A DNA stretch of 64,000 nucleotides from Sandaracinobacteroides hominis (GTDB lineage Bacteria; Pseudomonadota; Alphaproteobacteria; Sphingomonadales; Sphingomonadaceae), in assembly GCF_016464365.1 (NCBI RefSeq), contig NZ_JADCUC010000001.1, forward strand, positions 868,001-932,000, written 5' to 3'. This document shows, one piece after another, positions 26,476-36,297 of the stretch. The first letter of the stretch is position 1. Each line of letters begins with the position of its first letter. Both the position numbers and the translations under genes were made by a program. Below the pieces are notes generated by a model that saw only the letters and a program-made list of their open reading frames with translations, made no database searches and had not been told where the DNA came from.

Positions 26476-27438
26476 CTACAGGAAGGCGCGCAGCACGGCG
26501 GCGACGCTGCTGAGCGCCTGCGACAGGCGGGCGCGGGCGATTCGCGCCATTTCCTTGCGGTCGGCGGCGGTAAGGTTCCTGTTCTGCAGGATGCGATCAT
26601 AGTCGGCATGCGCAAGCTGCATCGCGTTCAGCGCCTTGGAGAGTTCGGTAGGAAGCGCGCCCGCAGCGTCGCGGCGATCTTTCAGCTCGGCCCAGTTGGT
26701 AAGGAAGGCGCGATAGTCCGTATCGGGCGCATTCCTGCTCAGCTGACGGCTGCGGGTGAGAAAGGCGGCGTCAACGGTATCCAGATCGGATTGCAGCGCC
26801 AGCTTTGCCCAGTTGTTGAGATCTGTCTCCAGCAGCGTAATCGTGCGCGATACGTCCCCTGACTTGCCCTCCAGTTGCCGCAAACGCGCGGCCTGATCGC
26901 GCTCTTGCGCAAGCGTGCCAATCAGGCCGACCAGCCCGGCGGCCGCCTCGCGCTGCTCGTCGGTGACGCGCGGTTCCGCAACACCGGCCACGCTGGAGAC
27001 GACCCCGGCGATGCCCTGTGCATCGATAAGCGCGTTGGACAGCATCGTGCCGCTATCGTCCGGTGCTTCCGAAACGATATCATCCACGCTGGAGAGATAG
27101 GCGACCAACCCATCGATCAGCGAAATGGTCGGTGACAGCCTGGCCCGGTCGATGACGACGAAATCGACCCCCGGCTCGGCGGCCTTGGCGCAAAGCCCGC
27201 TTGCCTCGGGCGCGGTGGCAATGCGAACCTCCGGCCAGCGGCAGCCGCGATCGGCAACGGCAAGCTCGATCGAAGCTTCGCGGCTGGTCGCTGCGACTTC
27301 GTTCAGCAGTGCGCGCGAAGCAGCTGTGGCCGGTGCACCCGCTGCCACCAGCGCCCCACCGCGTTCCACGGTAAGCGCATTCTGCGCCGTGCACGCCGGC
27401 AGCAGCAGCACAAGCGCCACTGTGGTCCATCGCCGCAT
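26476..27438 (-). CDS. Hypothetical lipoprotein
   Basis: 320 aa. The start at 27438 (MRRWTTVALVLLLPAC) gives a signal peptide with lipobox LLPAC, and GGGAGG precedes it by 6-7 bases; an upstream in-frame ATG lacks these features. The mature part is helical, with heptad-like stretches (QERDQAARLRQLEGKSGDVS; LLETDLNNWAKLAL) and a single extra cysteine pair near residues 65-80. Not recognised as a known family. Forms a two-gene unit with the helical protein downstream. Confidence 0.65.
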   Translation of the reverse strand: MRRWTTVALVLLLPACTAQNALTVERGGALVAAGAPATAASRALLNEVAATSREASIELAVADRGCRWPEVRIATAPEASGLCAKAAEPGVDFVVIDRARLSPTISLIDGLVAYLSSVDDIVSEAPDDSGTMLSNALIDAQGIAGVVSSVAGVAEPRVTDEQREAAAGLVGLIGTLAQERDQAARLRQLEGKSGDVSRTITLLETDLNNWAKLALQSDLDTVDAAFLTRSRQLSRNAPDTDYRAFLTNWAELKDRRDAAGALPTELSKALNAMQLAHADYDRILQNRNLTAADRKEMARIARARLSQALSSVAAVLRAFL

Positions 27439-27541
27439 GAAAGCCTCCCTACCGCCCCGCATACATATGGTTAACATATCCGCCATGGCAGGTCACCACA
27501 GCGGTACCGATATGCAAACCGGCTCAGACAGGAGAAAGAAC

Positions 27542-28327
27542 ATGGATCTGCAACTGAACGGCAGGACGGCGCTGGTGACCGGATCTACGGCCGGCATCGG
27601 GCTCGCAATCGCCGGGCGGCTCGCAGCCGAGGGCGCAAGCGTGCTGATCTCCGGGCGCGACCGGGCCAAGCTGGATGCCGCCGCGCAGGAAGTTTCGGGA
27701 AAGGGCGAGGTGCGCGCCGTCCTTGCCGATGCCGGCACGGCGGAAGGCTGTGCGGAGTTGATTGCCGCCCAGCCCGACGTCGACATACTGGTGAACAACC
27801 TTGGCATCTACGAGGCGAAACCCTTTGCCGAGATCAGCGATGCCGACTGGCTGCGCTTCTTTGAGATCAATGTGCTGAGCGGCGTGCGGCTGGCACGCCA
27901 CTATTTTCCCCGCATGCTGGAACGCAAGCAGGGCCGCATCATCTTCATCGCCAGCGAGAGCGGCGTCGTGATCCCCGGCGAGATGATCCACTATGGCACC
28001 ACAAAAACTGCTCAGCTCGCCATCGCCCGCGGCCTTGCCGAGCAGACACGCGGCACCGGCGTAACGGTGAATTCGGTGATGCCCGGGCCGACGCGATCCG
28101 AAGGCATCGTCGAGTTCATCCGCTCCACCGTGGGCGACAGCCAAGCCTCTCCCGCCGAGCTTGAAGCCGAATTCTTTGCGAAGATGCGCCCGCTGTCGTT
28201 GATCCGCCGGCTGATTGAAGCAGACGAAATCGCCGCCACGGTTGCCTTTCTGGCGAGCCCGCTGGCCGCGGCCACCAACGGCGCGGCGATCCGGGCCGAG
28301 GGCGGGATCGTGCCGACGATAGCCTGA
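27542..28327 (+). CDS. Short-chain dehydrogenase/reductase
   Basis: 261 aa cytosolic NAD(P)-dependent oxidoreductase. Rossmann motif TGSTAGIGLAIA near residue 13, NNLG near 85, active-site serine in IASESG and the YxxxK pair in HYGTTKTAQLAIA. A longer insertion at AEFFAKMRPLSLI is common in the 3-oxoacyl-ACP reductase-like branch. The start at 27542 has AGGAG 9 bases upstream; the much longer frame from 27125 runs antisense through the lipoprotein gene and was rejected. Substrate unknown. Its stop faces uvrB. Confidence 0.85.
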   Translation: MDLQLNGRTALVTGSTAGIGLAIAGRLAAEGASVLISGRDRAKLDAAAQEVSGKGEVRAVLADAGTAEGCAELIAAQPDVDILVNNLGIYEAKPFAEISDADWLRFFEINVLSGVRLARHYFPRMLERKQGRIIFIASESGVVIPGEMIHYGTTKTAQLAIARGLAEQTRGTGVTVNSVMPGPTRSEGIVEFIRSTVGDSQASPAELEAEFFAKMRPLSLIRRLIEADEIAATVAFLASPLAAATNGAAIRAEGGIVPTIA

Positions 28328-28351
28328 CGTTCGGGAGCTTGATGCGCCCGC

Positions 28352-30532
28352 TCAGCGGCCGCGCGGGCGGCCTTTCACCTTGCCCCAGCGGTTGGTGCGG
28401 GTGCCGGGGCGGCCTGCGTCCGCCCTGCCCTTCACCGGCGCCGCGCGCTCTGTCTTGATGCCCAGCTCGTCGGCCTCCAGCCGCCGGATTTCGTCGCGGA
28501 TGCGGGCAGCTTCCTCAAACTCGAGGTCGGCGGCGGCGGCCTCCATCTTCTTCTCGAGGTCGGCGATATAGGCCTTCAGATTGTGCCCGACGAGGTGCGG
28601 CGTATCCTCGTCGATCTCGACCGTCAGATGATCCTTGTTGGAAACATGCGCGACGATGTCGGCGATCGCTTTCTTCACGGTCGCCGGTGTGATCCCGTGC
28701 TCGGCATTATAGGCCATCTGCTTGTTGCGGCGGCGCTCGGTTTCGGCGAGCGCCCTGTCCATGCTGCCGGTGCGATGGTCGGCATAGAGGATCACCCTGC
28801 CCTCCACATTGCGGGCGGCGCGGCCGATGGTCTGCACCAGGCTGGTCTCGGAGCGGAGAAATCCTTCCTTGTCGGCGTCGAGGATGCAGACGAGGCCGCA
28901 TTCGGGAATATCCAGACCTTCGCGCAGCAGGTTGATGCCGATGAGCACGTCATAGACACCCATGCGCAAGTCGCGGATCAGCTCGATCCGCTCCAATGTC
29001 TCCACATCGGAATGCATATAGCGCACCCGCATGCCCGCTTCGTGCAGGAACTCGGTCAGATCCTCCGCCATCTTCTTGGTAAGCGTGGTGACCAGCGTGC
29101 GATAGCCCTTCGCCGCTGTCGCCTTGGCTTCGGCGATCAGGTCATCCACCTGATCCTCGATGGGGCGGATTTCCACAGGCGGGTCGATCAACCCTGTCGG
29201 GCGGATCACCTGCTCCACGAACACGCCGCCGGTCTGTGCCATCTCCCAATTGCCGGGCGTCGCCGAAACACTGACCGTCTGCGGGCGCATCAGGTCCCAC
29301 TCCTCGAACTTCAGCGGCCGGTTGTCGACGCAGCTGGGCAGGCGGAAGCCATATTCGGCCAGGGTCACCTTGCGCACGCGGTCCCCGCGCGACATGCCGC
29401 CAATCTGCGGCACCGTCACATGGCTTTCGTCCACGAACAGCAGGGCGTTTTCAGGCAGGTATTCGAAGAGTGTCGGCGGTGGCTCGCCGGGCAGGCGCCC
29501 AGTCAGGAAGCGGCTGTAATTCTCGATGCCGGCACAGCTGCCCGTTGCGGCAATCATTTCCAGATCGAAGTTGGTGCGCTGCTCCAGCCGCTGATATTCC
29601 AGCAGCTTGCCTTCCGCCTCCATCTCCTTCAGCCGCTCGGTCAGTTCGTGCCGGATGGCTTCCGTCGCCTGCTTCAGCGTCGGGCCGGGCGTCACATAGT
29701 GGCTGTTGGCATAGATTTTCACGCTGTCCAGGCTGGCGATGCGGTTGCCTGTCAGCGGGTCGAACTCGGTAATGCCCTCGATCTCGTCCCCGAAAAAGCC
29801 GATCCGCCAGGCCATGTCCTCATAGTGCGACGGGAAGATCTCCAGCGTATCGCCCTTCATGCGAAAGCTTCCCCGCGCAAAGGCCATCTCGTTGCGCTTG
29901 TATTGCAGCGCCACCAGCTTCCGCACGATCTCGCGCGGATCGATGGTCATGCCCTTCTTCAGGCTGAAGGTCATTGCCGAATAGGTTTCAACAGAACCGA
30001 TGCCATAGAGACACGACACCGAGGCGACGATCAGCACATCGTCCCGCTCCAGCAGCGATCGGGTGGCCGAATGGCGCATGCGGTCAATGGCCTCGTTCAC
30101 CGAGCTTTCCTTCTCGATGTAGGTATCGGTCCGCGGCACATAGGCCTCGGGCTGGTAATAATCGTAATAGCTGACGAAATATTCGACCGCATTGTCCGGG
30201 AAGAAGCTCTTGAACTCTCCATAGAGTTGCGCGGCAAGAATCTTGTTCGGCGCCAGGATCAGCGCCGGTCTTTGCAGCTGTTCGATCACCTTCGCCATGG
30301 TGAAGGTCTTGCCGGACCCGGTCACGCCCAGCAGCACCTGATCCTTCTCGCCGCTTTCAGCCTGCGCCACCAGTTCGGCTATGGCAGCCGGCTGATCGCC
30401 CGCCGGCTGATAGTCCGACTGCAACACAAAGCGCCGCCCCCCTTCCGACTTCTCCGGGCGTGCCGGCCGATTGGGAACGAAATCCGCCGCCAGCGGAACA
30501 TCTGCAAGGCTGGTGCGAATCGCTATGGCCAT
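28352..30532 (-). CDS. uvrB: Excinuclease ABC subunit B
   Basis: Damage-verifying helicase-like subunit of nucleotide excision repair. 726 aa. Walker A is [15 protein letters not shown], the beta-hairpin region is [17 protein letters not shown], the DEAD-like box is [11 protein letters not shown], and helicase motif VI is [13 protein letters not shown]. The C-terminal UVR domain ([18 protein letters not shown]) contacts UvrC. The N-terminus is about 35 residues longer than the E. coli protein, as is usual in the order. Complete and intact. Confidence 0.97.
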   Translation of the reverse strand: MAIAIRTSLADVPLAADFVPNRPARPEKSEGGRRFVLQSDYQPAGDQPAAIAELVAQAESGEKDQVLLGVTGSGKTFTMAKVIEQLQRPALILAPNKILAAQLYGEFKSFFPDNAVEYFVSYYDYYQPEAYVPRTDTYIEKESSVNEAIDRMRHSATRSLLERDDVLIVASVSCLYGIGSVETYSAMTFSLKKGMTIDPREIVRKLVALQYKRNEMAFARGSFRMKGDTLEIFPSHYEDMAWRIGFFGDEIEGITEFDPLTGNRIASLDSVKIYANSHYVTPGPTLKQATEAIRHELTERLKEMEAEGKLLEYQRLEQRTNFDLEMIAATGSCAGIENYSRFLTGRLPGEPPPTLFEYLPENALLFVDESHVTVPQIGGMSRGDRVRKVTLAEYGFRLPSCVDNRPLKFEEWDLMRPQTVSVSATPGNWEMAQTGGVFVEQVIRPTGLIDPPVEIRPIEDQVDDLIAEAKATAAKGYRTLVTTLTKKMAEDLTEFLHEAGMRVRYMHSDVETLERIELIRDLRMGVYDVLIGINLLREGLDIPECGLVCILDADKEGFLRSETSLVQTIGRAARNVEGRVILYADHRTGSMDRALAETERRRNKQMAYNAEHGITPATVKKAIADIVAHVSNKDHLTVEIDEDTPHLVGHNLKAYIADLEKKMEAAAADLEFEEAARIRDEIRRLEADELGIKTERAAPVKGRADAGRPGTRTNRWGKVKGRPRGR

Positions 30533-30682
30533 GGCCGCAATCTAGGTGTTCCCGCTTCGTTCTAAAAGGGGATACGCACAACCAAGCCTGGCAGCAGATA
30601 ATAGCCATCGTTGCATATTTTGGTTGGCTGCCGCAGACATGCATCCGGGCCGGGGGCCACCAACCGGAAAGAAGGGCGAGGC

Positions 30683-30894
30683 ATGGAACTGGAAGGCAAG
30701 GTAGCACTGGTGACCGGGGCCTCGACCGGGCTTGGAGAAGCCGCAGCAAGACGTCTGGCGGCCGAGGGCGCGCGGATCGTGGTGAATGGTCCAGCAATGT
30801 CACCGGCCAGTCCATACTGCTCGGCACGGATGACTTCCGCGAAGGCCTGTCTGCCGCGCGGGAAAAGAGGGCGGCCACCTTTTCCGGTAGATGA
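30683..30894 (+). pseudogene. Deletion scar: start of an SDR gene joined to the end of an enoyl-CoA hydratase gene
   Basis: From the ATG at 30683 (site GGGCGAGG) the frame reads MELEGKVALVTGASTGLGEA and continues to IVVNG, the first 36 residues of a short-chain dehydrogenase. From about 30795, in another frame, the sequence encodes TGQSILLGTDDFREGLSA and EKRAATFSGR followed by a stop at 30892-30894, a typical crotonase-family C-terminus. Nothing of either middle part remains, so a deletion probably removed about 1.5 kb between two genes. Upstream (30533-30682) there is only an inverted repeat, CAACCAA with TTGGTTG, which may be a leftover operator. Confidence 0.7.
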
Positions 30895-32676
30895 TCAGCC
30901 GGCGGGTCGATCCAGCCGGGTGACGCGGTCGGCGGTCGGCGGCGCGACGGGTTTGCCCTTTCCAAGATACGCCTCCAGCGCCTCGACATCCCGCCCACCC
31001 ACACGCGCATCCTTGCCTGCCCGGAAGCTGCTGAAGCCGTCGCCGCCTCCTGCGAGAAAGTTGTTTACCGTAACGCGATAGGTGGCAGCCAGCTCCAGCG
31101 GCTTGCCGTTGACACGAATCGCGCTGGTTCGCTCGCCCGCCGGGCGACGCATGTCGTAGATATAGCGCAAGGAGGCGGAGGTACTCATCACATGCGGGAG
31201 TTTGCCGTCGCCGAACTGCTGCTCCAGAACCGCTTTCAACTCTGCACCCGTCAGGCTCATCGTCACCAGGTCATTGGCGAAGGGCTGCGAGGCGAATAGC
31301 TGCCCATAGGTGATGCCGCCATCGGCAGCCGGCACCAGATCCGCTCGAACGCCGCCCGGGTTGATCAGCGCGATGACTGCCCCTCCCCTGCCCGGCGCCG
31401 AGGTGGCGGCCAACTGGGCGTCGGCCACAAGATTCCCCATCACGCTCTCGCCTGACGCAGCAGGCTGGCGCACGGCCGGCGCCGTCATCTTGCCGACCAC
31501 CCGCGACACAAGCGCGGCCGACGCGTTCTCATAACGGCTAACAATAGCCTGCACGTCGGTATCAGCGGCAAATCGGGGGTATGCGTCAGTCGGTTCAACG
31601 CGGCCGCTGCTGCTGGCGAAGCCGATACTTTGCACCACCACCTGTCGCGCGCTGTGCGAAACGACGTCGCCACTGGATGGGTCGATCTTCAGCCGGATGT
31701 CGGTAAGAAGGGTGCCATATTTGCCGGCGCTGGTCAGCAGCACAGGTGCGCGGCCGGGCGCCCCACCCACTTCGCAGATATAGGCACGGTGGGTGTGGCC
31801 AGACACGACCAGATCAACAGCGGGATCAAGGGCTTGGAGGATCGGCACGATTGGCCCGGAAAGCCCTGCACAGGCTTCAAGCGGCTTGGACGTTGTAACG
31901 CCACCTTCGTGAAGAAGGACGACGATGGTGTTCACACCCTGTGCCTTCAGCCCCGGAATCAGGGCGTTGATCGTCTCGGCTTCGGGCGTGAAGTGCACGC
32001 CGGCGAGACCAGCGGAGGAAACGATCTGAGCCGTTCCCTTCAGCGTCAGCCCGATGAAGCCGATTTTCACGGCAGCCGCGCCCGTGCCGATGGTACGGAT
32101 CCCCACCGCAGGAAACAGGGTGGAACCATCCGGATTCACCGAATTCGCAGCCAGAAACTCGAACTTCGCGCCTGGAAAATTCGGGCTCAGCTGGCACGGC
32201 TCGCGCGTGCCGTTCTTTTCGCAACCGCCTTGCGCCAGCCGCTTCAGCTCCTTGCTGCCGCGGTCGAACTCATGGTTGCCGACCGCATTGAAATCGATCC
32301 CGATGGAATTCATCACTTCGATCGTCGGCTCATCCAGAAACAGGCCCGACGTCAGTGGAGAAGCGCCCACCATGTCGCCCGCCGAGACGACCAGGGTGTT
32401 CGGGCCCTCCGCCTTTGCCTTGCGAATGGCATCGGCGAACCATGCTGCACCGCCGGCAGGTATGCGCACGCTGCCACCATCGGGCAGCGGCGCCTCGATA
32501 TCGATCCCCGGGGGAAGCAGGTTGCCGTGGAAATCGTTGAAGGCGATGATGCGAACTTCAGTCGACGGCGGCGGCGGCGCTGCCGTCCTGGTCGGCGGGT
32601 TGCTCGCGCAAGCCGTCATAGCCAGGAATCCGGCGCCCAGCATCAGTGCGCGCACCCTGTTCAAACTTTTCGCCAT
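30895..32676 (-). CDS. Lipoprotein 5'-nucleotidase / metallophosphatase
   Basis: 593 aa. The start at 32676 (MAKSLNRVRALMLG) gives a lipoprotein signal ending in lipobox AMTAC, so it is anchored at the cell envelope facing the periplasm. Calcineurin-like metal motifs: FNDFHGNLLP, GNHEFDRGS, LLHEG and SGHTHRAYIC. The C-terminal 5'-nucleotidase domain has NPGGVRADL and VNNFLAGGGDGFSSF. It releases phosphate from external nucleotides or related sugar nucleotides (UshA-like). Its 3' end abuts the deletion scar. Confidence 0.9.
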   Translation of the reverse strand: MAKSLNRVRALMLGAGFLAMTACASNPPTRTAAPPPPSTEVRIIAFNDFHGNLLPPGIDIEAPLPDGGSVRIPAGGAAWFADAIRKAKAEGPNTLVVSAGDMVGASPLTSGLFLDEPTIEVMNSIGIDFNAVGNHEFDRGSKELKRLAQGGCEKNGTREPCQLSPNFPGAKFEFLAANSVNPDGSTLFPAVGIRTIGTGAAAVKIGFIGLTLKGTAQIVSSAGLAGVHFTPEAETINALIPGLKAQGVNTIVVLLHEGGVTTSKPLEACAGLSGPIVPILQALDPAVDLVVSGHTHRAYICEVGGAPGRAPVLLTSAGKYGTLLTDIRLKIDPSSGDVVSHSARQVVVQSIGFASSSGRVEPTDAYPRFAADTDVQAIVSRYENASAALVSRVVGKMTAPAVRQPAASGESVMGNLVADAQLAATSAPGRGGAVIALINPGGVRADLVPAADGGITYGQLFASQPFANDLVTMSLTGAELKAVLEQQFGDGKLPHVMSTSASLRYIYDMRRPAGERTSAIRVNGKPLELAATYRVTVNNFLAGGGDGFSSFRAGKDARVGGRDVEALEAYLGKGKPVAPPTADRVTRLDRPAG

Positions 32677-32801
32677 CCGGAATTCTCTCAGCATCAATTT
32701 CGCATGCAAGCCGCCCTATCGCTGTCTTGTTGCGAACAGGCAATCGCCCCGCTGCATGCCGCGACTTTTCATGCACGCCACACAGGTCTAAGGGCACAGC
32801 C

Positions 32802-33368
32802 ATGCCGTTCGATATTCCCGTCTGGGCCGGAATCCTGCTCTTCGTCGCCACCGTCCTGACGATGGAAGTCGTCGCAATCTACGGCCACAAATATGTGATG
32901 CACGGCCCCGGCTGGATCCTGCACAAATCCCACCACACGGCGCGACACGGCTGGTTCGAGTGGAACGACCTCTACGGTGTGCTCGGCGCTGCCGTCTCCA
33001 TCTCGCTGTTCTGGCTGGGCGTGCAGGAAAACTGGGGCAGCTTCTATGTGTGGCTGGCGGCAGGCATTACCGGCTATGGCGCCATCTATTTCGGCTTCCA
33101 CGACATCATCGTCCACCGCCGGATCGAAACCGGATATGTGCCCCGCTCCAGCTACATGAAGCGGATCGTGCAGGCGCACCGGCTGCACCATGTGGTTGAA
33201 TCCAGGGAAGGCACCGTCAGCTTCGGCTTTATCTGGGCGCCGCCCATCGACGAGCTGAAACGCGAATTGGCCGAAAATGCCCGCACCGGCAAAGCGGTTG
33301 TGCGGCAGAACCCCGTCGGCCGCAACATGGCGGGCCCGCCTAGAGCCTCAGATGCAGGAACTGGTTGA
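32802..33368 (+). CDS. crtZ: Beta-carotene hydroxylase
   Basis: Membrane di-iron hydroxylase that adds 3-OH groups to beta-ionone rings, giving zeaxanthin. 188 aa with about four membrane segments. The histidine motifs HKYVMH, HKSHH, HDIIVHRR and HRLHH are complete. The start at 32802 (MPFDIPVWAG) replaces a longer frame that overlaps the upstream divergent lipoprotein region. Converges on the GNAT gene and overlaps it by 29 bases. With crtBIY it predicts zeaxanthin-type pigments, the yellow of sphingomonads. Confidence 0.93.
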   Translation: MPFDIPVWAGILLFVATVLTMEVVAIYGHKYVMHGPGWILHKSHHTARHGWFEWNDLYGVLGAAVSISLFWLGVQENWGSFYVWLAAGITGYGAIYFGFHDIIVHRRIETGYVPRSSYMKRIVQAHRLHHVVESREGTVSFGFIWAPPIDELKRELAENARTGKAVVRQNPVGRNMAGPPRASDAGTG

Positions 33369-33801
33369 AATCGCTGGCTTCATAGCCCGCGAAGGCTTCC
33401 CCATTGGCAAACCCCCGCTTGCAGTAAAGCGCCAGTGCCGGCTCGAACGCGTCGCCTGAGCCGGTTTCAAGGCTTAGCCGGGCGCAGCCGCTGTCGCGAG
33501 CGGCGGCGATGATGGCTTCCAGCACCGCAGCGCCGGCACCCCGGCGCAGGAAGTCGGGATGCGTGCGCATGGATTTCACTTCACCATTGCCGTCGTCCAG
33601 CAGTTTCAGCGCCCCGATCGCCGCAAGACGCTCGCCCTCCCAGGCAGTCCAGACGCGGATGTCAGGCGTCTCGAGGCCCGAAAGATCCAGCGCAAAGCTA
33701 TGGCCCGGCGGCGAACTGGCCTGCATCCCGGCGAGGTGGTGGCGCAAAAGCGCACGAGTCTGATCGGCTGTCAGATCATCCCGCGCAACGCGGAAGCTCA
33801 C
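33340..33801 (-). CDS. GNAT-family N-acetyltransferase
   Basis: 153 aa acetyl-CoA dependent transferase. The fold signature is MRTHPDFLRRGAGAAVLEAI, where RRGAG binds CoA, and LYCKRGF follows near the C-terminus. The GTG at 33801 overlaps the crtB stop by 4 bases (GTGA) and is preferred to a GTG 18 bases upstream. Although coupled to crtB, no carotenoid role is known for this family; the substrate is unknown. Confidence 0.78.
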   Translation of the reverse strand: MSFRVARDDLTADQTRALLRHHLAGMQASSPPGHSFALDLSGLETPDIRVWTAWEGERLAAIGALKLLDDGNGEVKSMRTHPDFLRRGAGAAVLEAIIAAARDSGCARLSLETGSGDAFEPALALYCKRGFANGEAFAGYEASDFNQFLHLRL

Positions 33802-34745
33802 TCGAAATCCGGCGTCCACAAGCCGGTGCGGTCGGGCGAAGTGGAGACGCGGATGTTGCGTTTCCAGATCGCTTCCGGCGTGGCCAGCGCCACCGCGATC
33901 AGCTTGTCCCTTCGGCGGGTATAAGCGCGCTGCTCCAGCGCCTGCGGACCTTGCCCGCGCACCTTTCGGCCGATGTCGCCATAGATTTGCGCGGCGGAAA
34001 GCACCGCCCAGGCCTGCCGGTTCCGAAGCGCCGGAACGCCATGCGCGGCGGAAGCCTCATACCGTTCCGCCAGGTCGACAAGGCGGGTAACAACACGATG
34101 CAGCGCCTCCCGGTTCGCCGGATCGGCATGCGTTTCCACCGTCAGCCCGGCCTCCGCCAGCCAGTCCGACGGCAGGTAGCAGCGGCCACGCGCGGCATCC
34201 TCCGCGACGTCGCGGGCGATATTGTTCAGCTGGAACGAGAGGCCCAGATCAGAGGCGCGCGTCAGCGTCGCGTGATTGCCAGCGGGCACGCCCATCACGA
34301 TCGCCATCATCACACCCACGCAGCCGGCCACATGGTAGCAATAGGTAAGCAGGTCGTTCTCGGTAACGACAGGCTTCCAGTCCACGTCCATCGCGAAACC
34401 GTCGATCAGGTCATGCGCATAGCGCGGCGGCATACCGGTTTCGGCAGCCACCCGCGCCAGCGCATCGAAGGCCGGCTCGCCAGTCTCCTCGCCGGCTAGC
34501 GCACGGTCGGTGAAATCGCGCAACCGCGCCAGCCGTTCCCCCGGCGTGCTCCCCCAGATCGCCCAGTCGTGCGCACCTTCGCCCAGATATTGCCCGTCGA
34601 TCACATCGTCGCAGTGGCGGCACCAGGCATAGAGCAGCGTGGCGCGATCCCGCGTACCGCCGTCGAACAGCCGGCTCGCCAGCGCAAAGCTCTTGGAGCC
34701 CTTGGCGATGGCCTCATGGGCGGCGAGGAGCACGGCGTCGGTCAT
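33798..34745 (-). CDS. crtB: Phytoene synthase
   Basis: Condenses two geranylgeranyl diphosphates to phytoene, the committed carotenoid step. 315 aa. The two aspartate-rich motifs are present: CDDVIDG near residue 45 and NNIARDVAEDAARGRCYLP near residue 170. It lies 4 bases after crtI and is third in the crtY-crtI-crtB-GNAT operon. Confidence 0.95.
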   Translation of the reverse strand: MTDAVLLAAHEAIAKGSKSFALASRLFDGGTRDRATLLYAWCRHCDDVIDGQYLGEGAHDWAIWGSTPGERLARLRDFTDRALAGEETGEPAFDALARVAAETGMPPRYAHDLIDGFAMDVDWKPVVTENDLLTYCYHVAGCVGVMMAIVMGVPAGNHATLTRASDLGLSFQLNNIARDVAEDAARGRCYLPSDWLAEAGLTVETHADPANREALHRVVTRLVDLAERYEASAAHGVPALRNRQAWAVLSAAQIYGDIGRKVRGQGPQALEQRAYTRRRDKLIAVALATPEAIWKRNIRVSTSPDRTGLWTPDFE

Positions 34746-34749
34746 CGGC

Positions 34750-36297
34750 CTATTGCGCGGCCTCCAGCTGTGGCCCGCCGTTCGAAGGCCATACCGGCCG
34801 CGGCGCGCCCAGATCTTCCAGCATCAGCTTGGCGGTGGCCTTGGCCGAACCGACGACGCCCGGAATGCCCGCACCCGGATGCGTCCCAGCGCCGACAAAA
34901 TACAGGTTCTTCAACTCGTCATCACGGTTGTGGGTGCGGAAATAGGCCGATTGCCACAGCACCGGCTCCAGGCTGAAGGCCGAACCCAGATGCGCCCCCA
35001 GCTCGGTGCGGAAGCCGTCCGGCGTCAGCGTCGACATCGTCACAAGATCATCCCTCAGCCCTGGAATCAGCCTCTTTTCCAGGTAGTTGAGAATGCTCTC
35101 GGCATATTTCGGCCCCACCACCGACCAGTCCACCGGCAGCTTGCCAAGGTGCGGCACCGGCGACAGCACATAGAAGCCCGACATCCCTTCGGGCGCCATC
35201 GAAGGATCAGTGGCGGTGGGATGATGCAGATAGAGCGAGAAATCGTCAGCCAGCCCGCCGCCCGAATAGATGTCGGCCAGCAGCTCCTTGTAGCGCGGGC
35301 CGAACAGGATCGTGTGATGCGGGATATCGGCGCGAAACTTCTTCAGCCCGAAATAGATGACGAACAGCGACGGCGAAAAGCTGCGCCGCATCATCGATTT
35401 CGCCATCTTCCGCCCACGCGGATGGTGGCCCAGCAACTCCTTATAGGTGGTCACCACATCGCCATTCGACGCCACGGCATCGAACTTCAATTCGGTGCCG
35501 TCGGCCAGCGTCACCCCCATCACATGCCCGGCCGCCGCCTCAATCGATTGCACCTTCTGGTTCATGCGGACTTCGCCGCCCAGATCCTGAAACAGCTTCA
35601 GCAATCCGCGCACCAGCGCATGCGTACCGCCGCGCGGGAACCAGACGCCCCATTTCTTCTCCAGCGCATGGATCAGCGCATAGATGGACGAGGTCTTGAA
35701 CGGATTGCCGCCCACCAACAGCGTGTGAAAGCTCAGCGCCTGCCGCAGCTGCTCGTCCTCCACAAAGCTCGCCACCATCGAATAGACCGAGCGCCAGGCC
35801 TGATATTTCATCAGGCTCGGCGCTGCTTCCAGCATCGAGCGGAAGTCGAGAAACGCTTCGTGCCCGAGCTTCACATAGCCTTCGTCGAACACGCCCTGCG
35901 AATATTCCATGAAGCGGCGATAACCCTCCACGTCCTTCGGGTTCTTCTCGGCGATCTGCCGATAGAGCAGCTCATCGTCGTTGGAGTAATCGAAGACGCG
36001 GCCATCTTCCCACATAAGCCGGTAAAAGGGCGTGACAGGCATCAGCTCGACATAATCGGCGATATTCCGGCCGGAGAGCTGGAATAGCTCCTCCAGGCAG
36101 GTCGGATCGGTAACCACCGTCGGCCCGGCATCAAATTTGAAGCCCTGCGTTTCATAGACATAGGCACGCCCGCCGGGCTTGTCCCGCGCTTCGATCAACG
36201 TCGTCTGGATGCCTGCCGTCTGCAGGCGGATGGCCAGCGCCAGCCCGCCGAAACCGCTTCCGATAACTGCTGCCGTGCGCTGCATCTTGATCTTCAA
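34750..36297 (-). CDS. crtI: Phytoene desaturase
   Basis: FAD enzyme that desaturates phytoene to lycopene in four steps. 515 aa. The N-terminal dinucleotide motif is VIGSGFGGLALAIRLQ, then GGRAYVYE and FDAGPTVVTDPT. The C-terminal carotenoid motif is FVGAGTHPGAGIPGVVGSAK. The start at 36297 overlaps the crtY stop (ATGA); an ATG 12 bases later is also possible. The long C-terminal tail (WPSNGGPQLEAAQ) is not conserved. Confidence 0.96.
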   Translation of the reverse strand: MKIKMQRTAAVIGSGFGGLALAIRLQTAGIQTTLIEARDKPGGRAYVYETQGFKFDAGPTVVTDPTCLEELFQLSGRNIADYVELMPVTPFYRLMWEDGRVFDYSNDDELLYRQIAEKNPKDVEGYRRFMEYSQGVFDEGYVKLGHEAFLDFRSMLEAAPSLMKYQAWRSVYSMVASFVEDEQLRQALSFHTLLVGGNPFKTSSIYALIHALEKKWGVWFPRGGTHALVRGLLKLFQDLGGEVRMNQKVQSIEAAAGHVMGVTLADGTELKFDAVASNGDVVTTYKELLGHHPRGRKMAKSMMRRSFSPSLFVIYFGLKKFRADIPHHTILFGPRYKELLADIYSGGGLADDFSLYLHHPTATDPSMAPEGMSGFYVLSPVPHLGKLPVDWSVVGPKYAESILNYLEKRLIPGLRDDLVTMSTLTPDGFRTELGAHLGSAFSLEPVLWQSAYFRTHNRDDELKNLYFVGAGTHPGAGIPGVVGSAKATAKLMLEDLGAPRPVWPSNGGPQLEAAQ

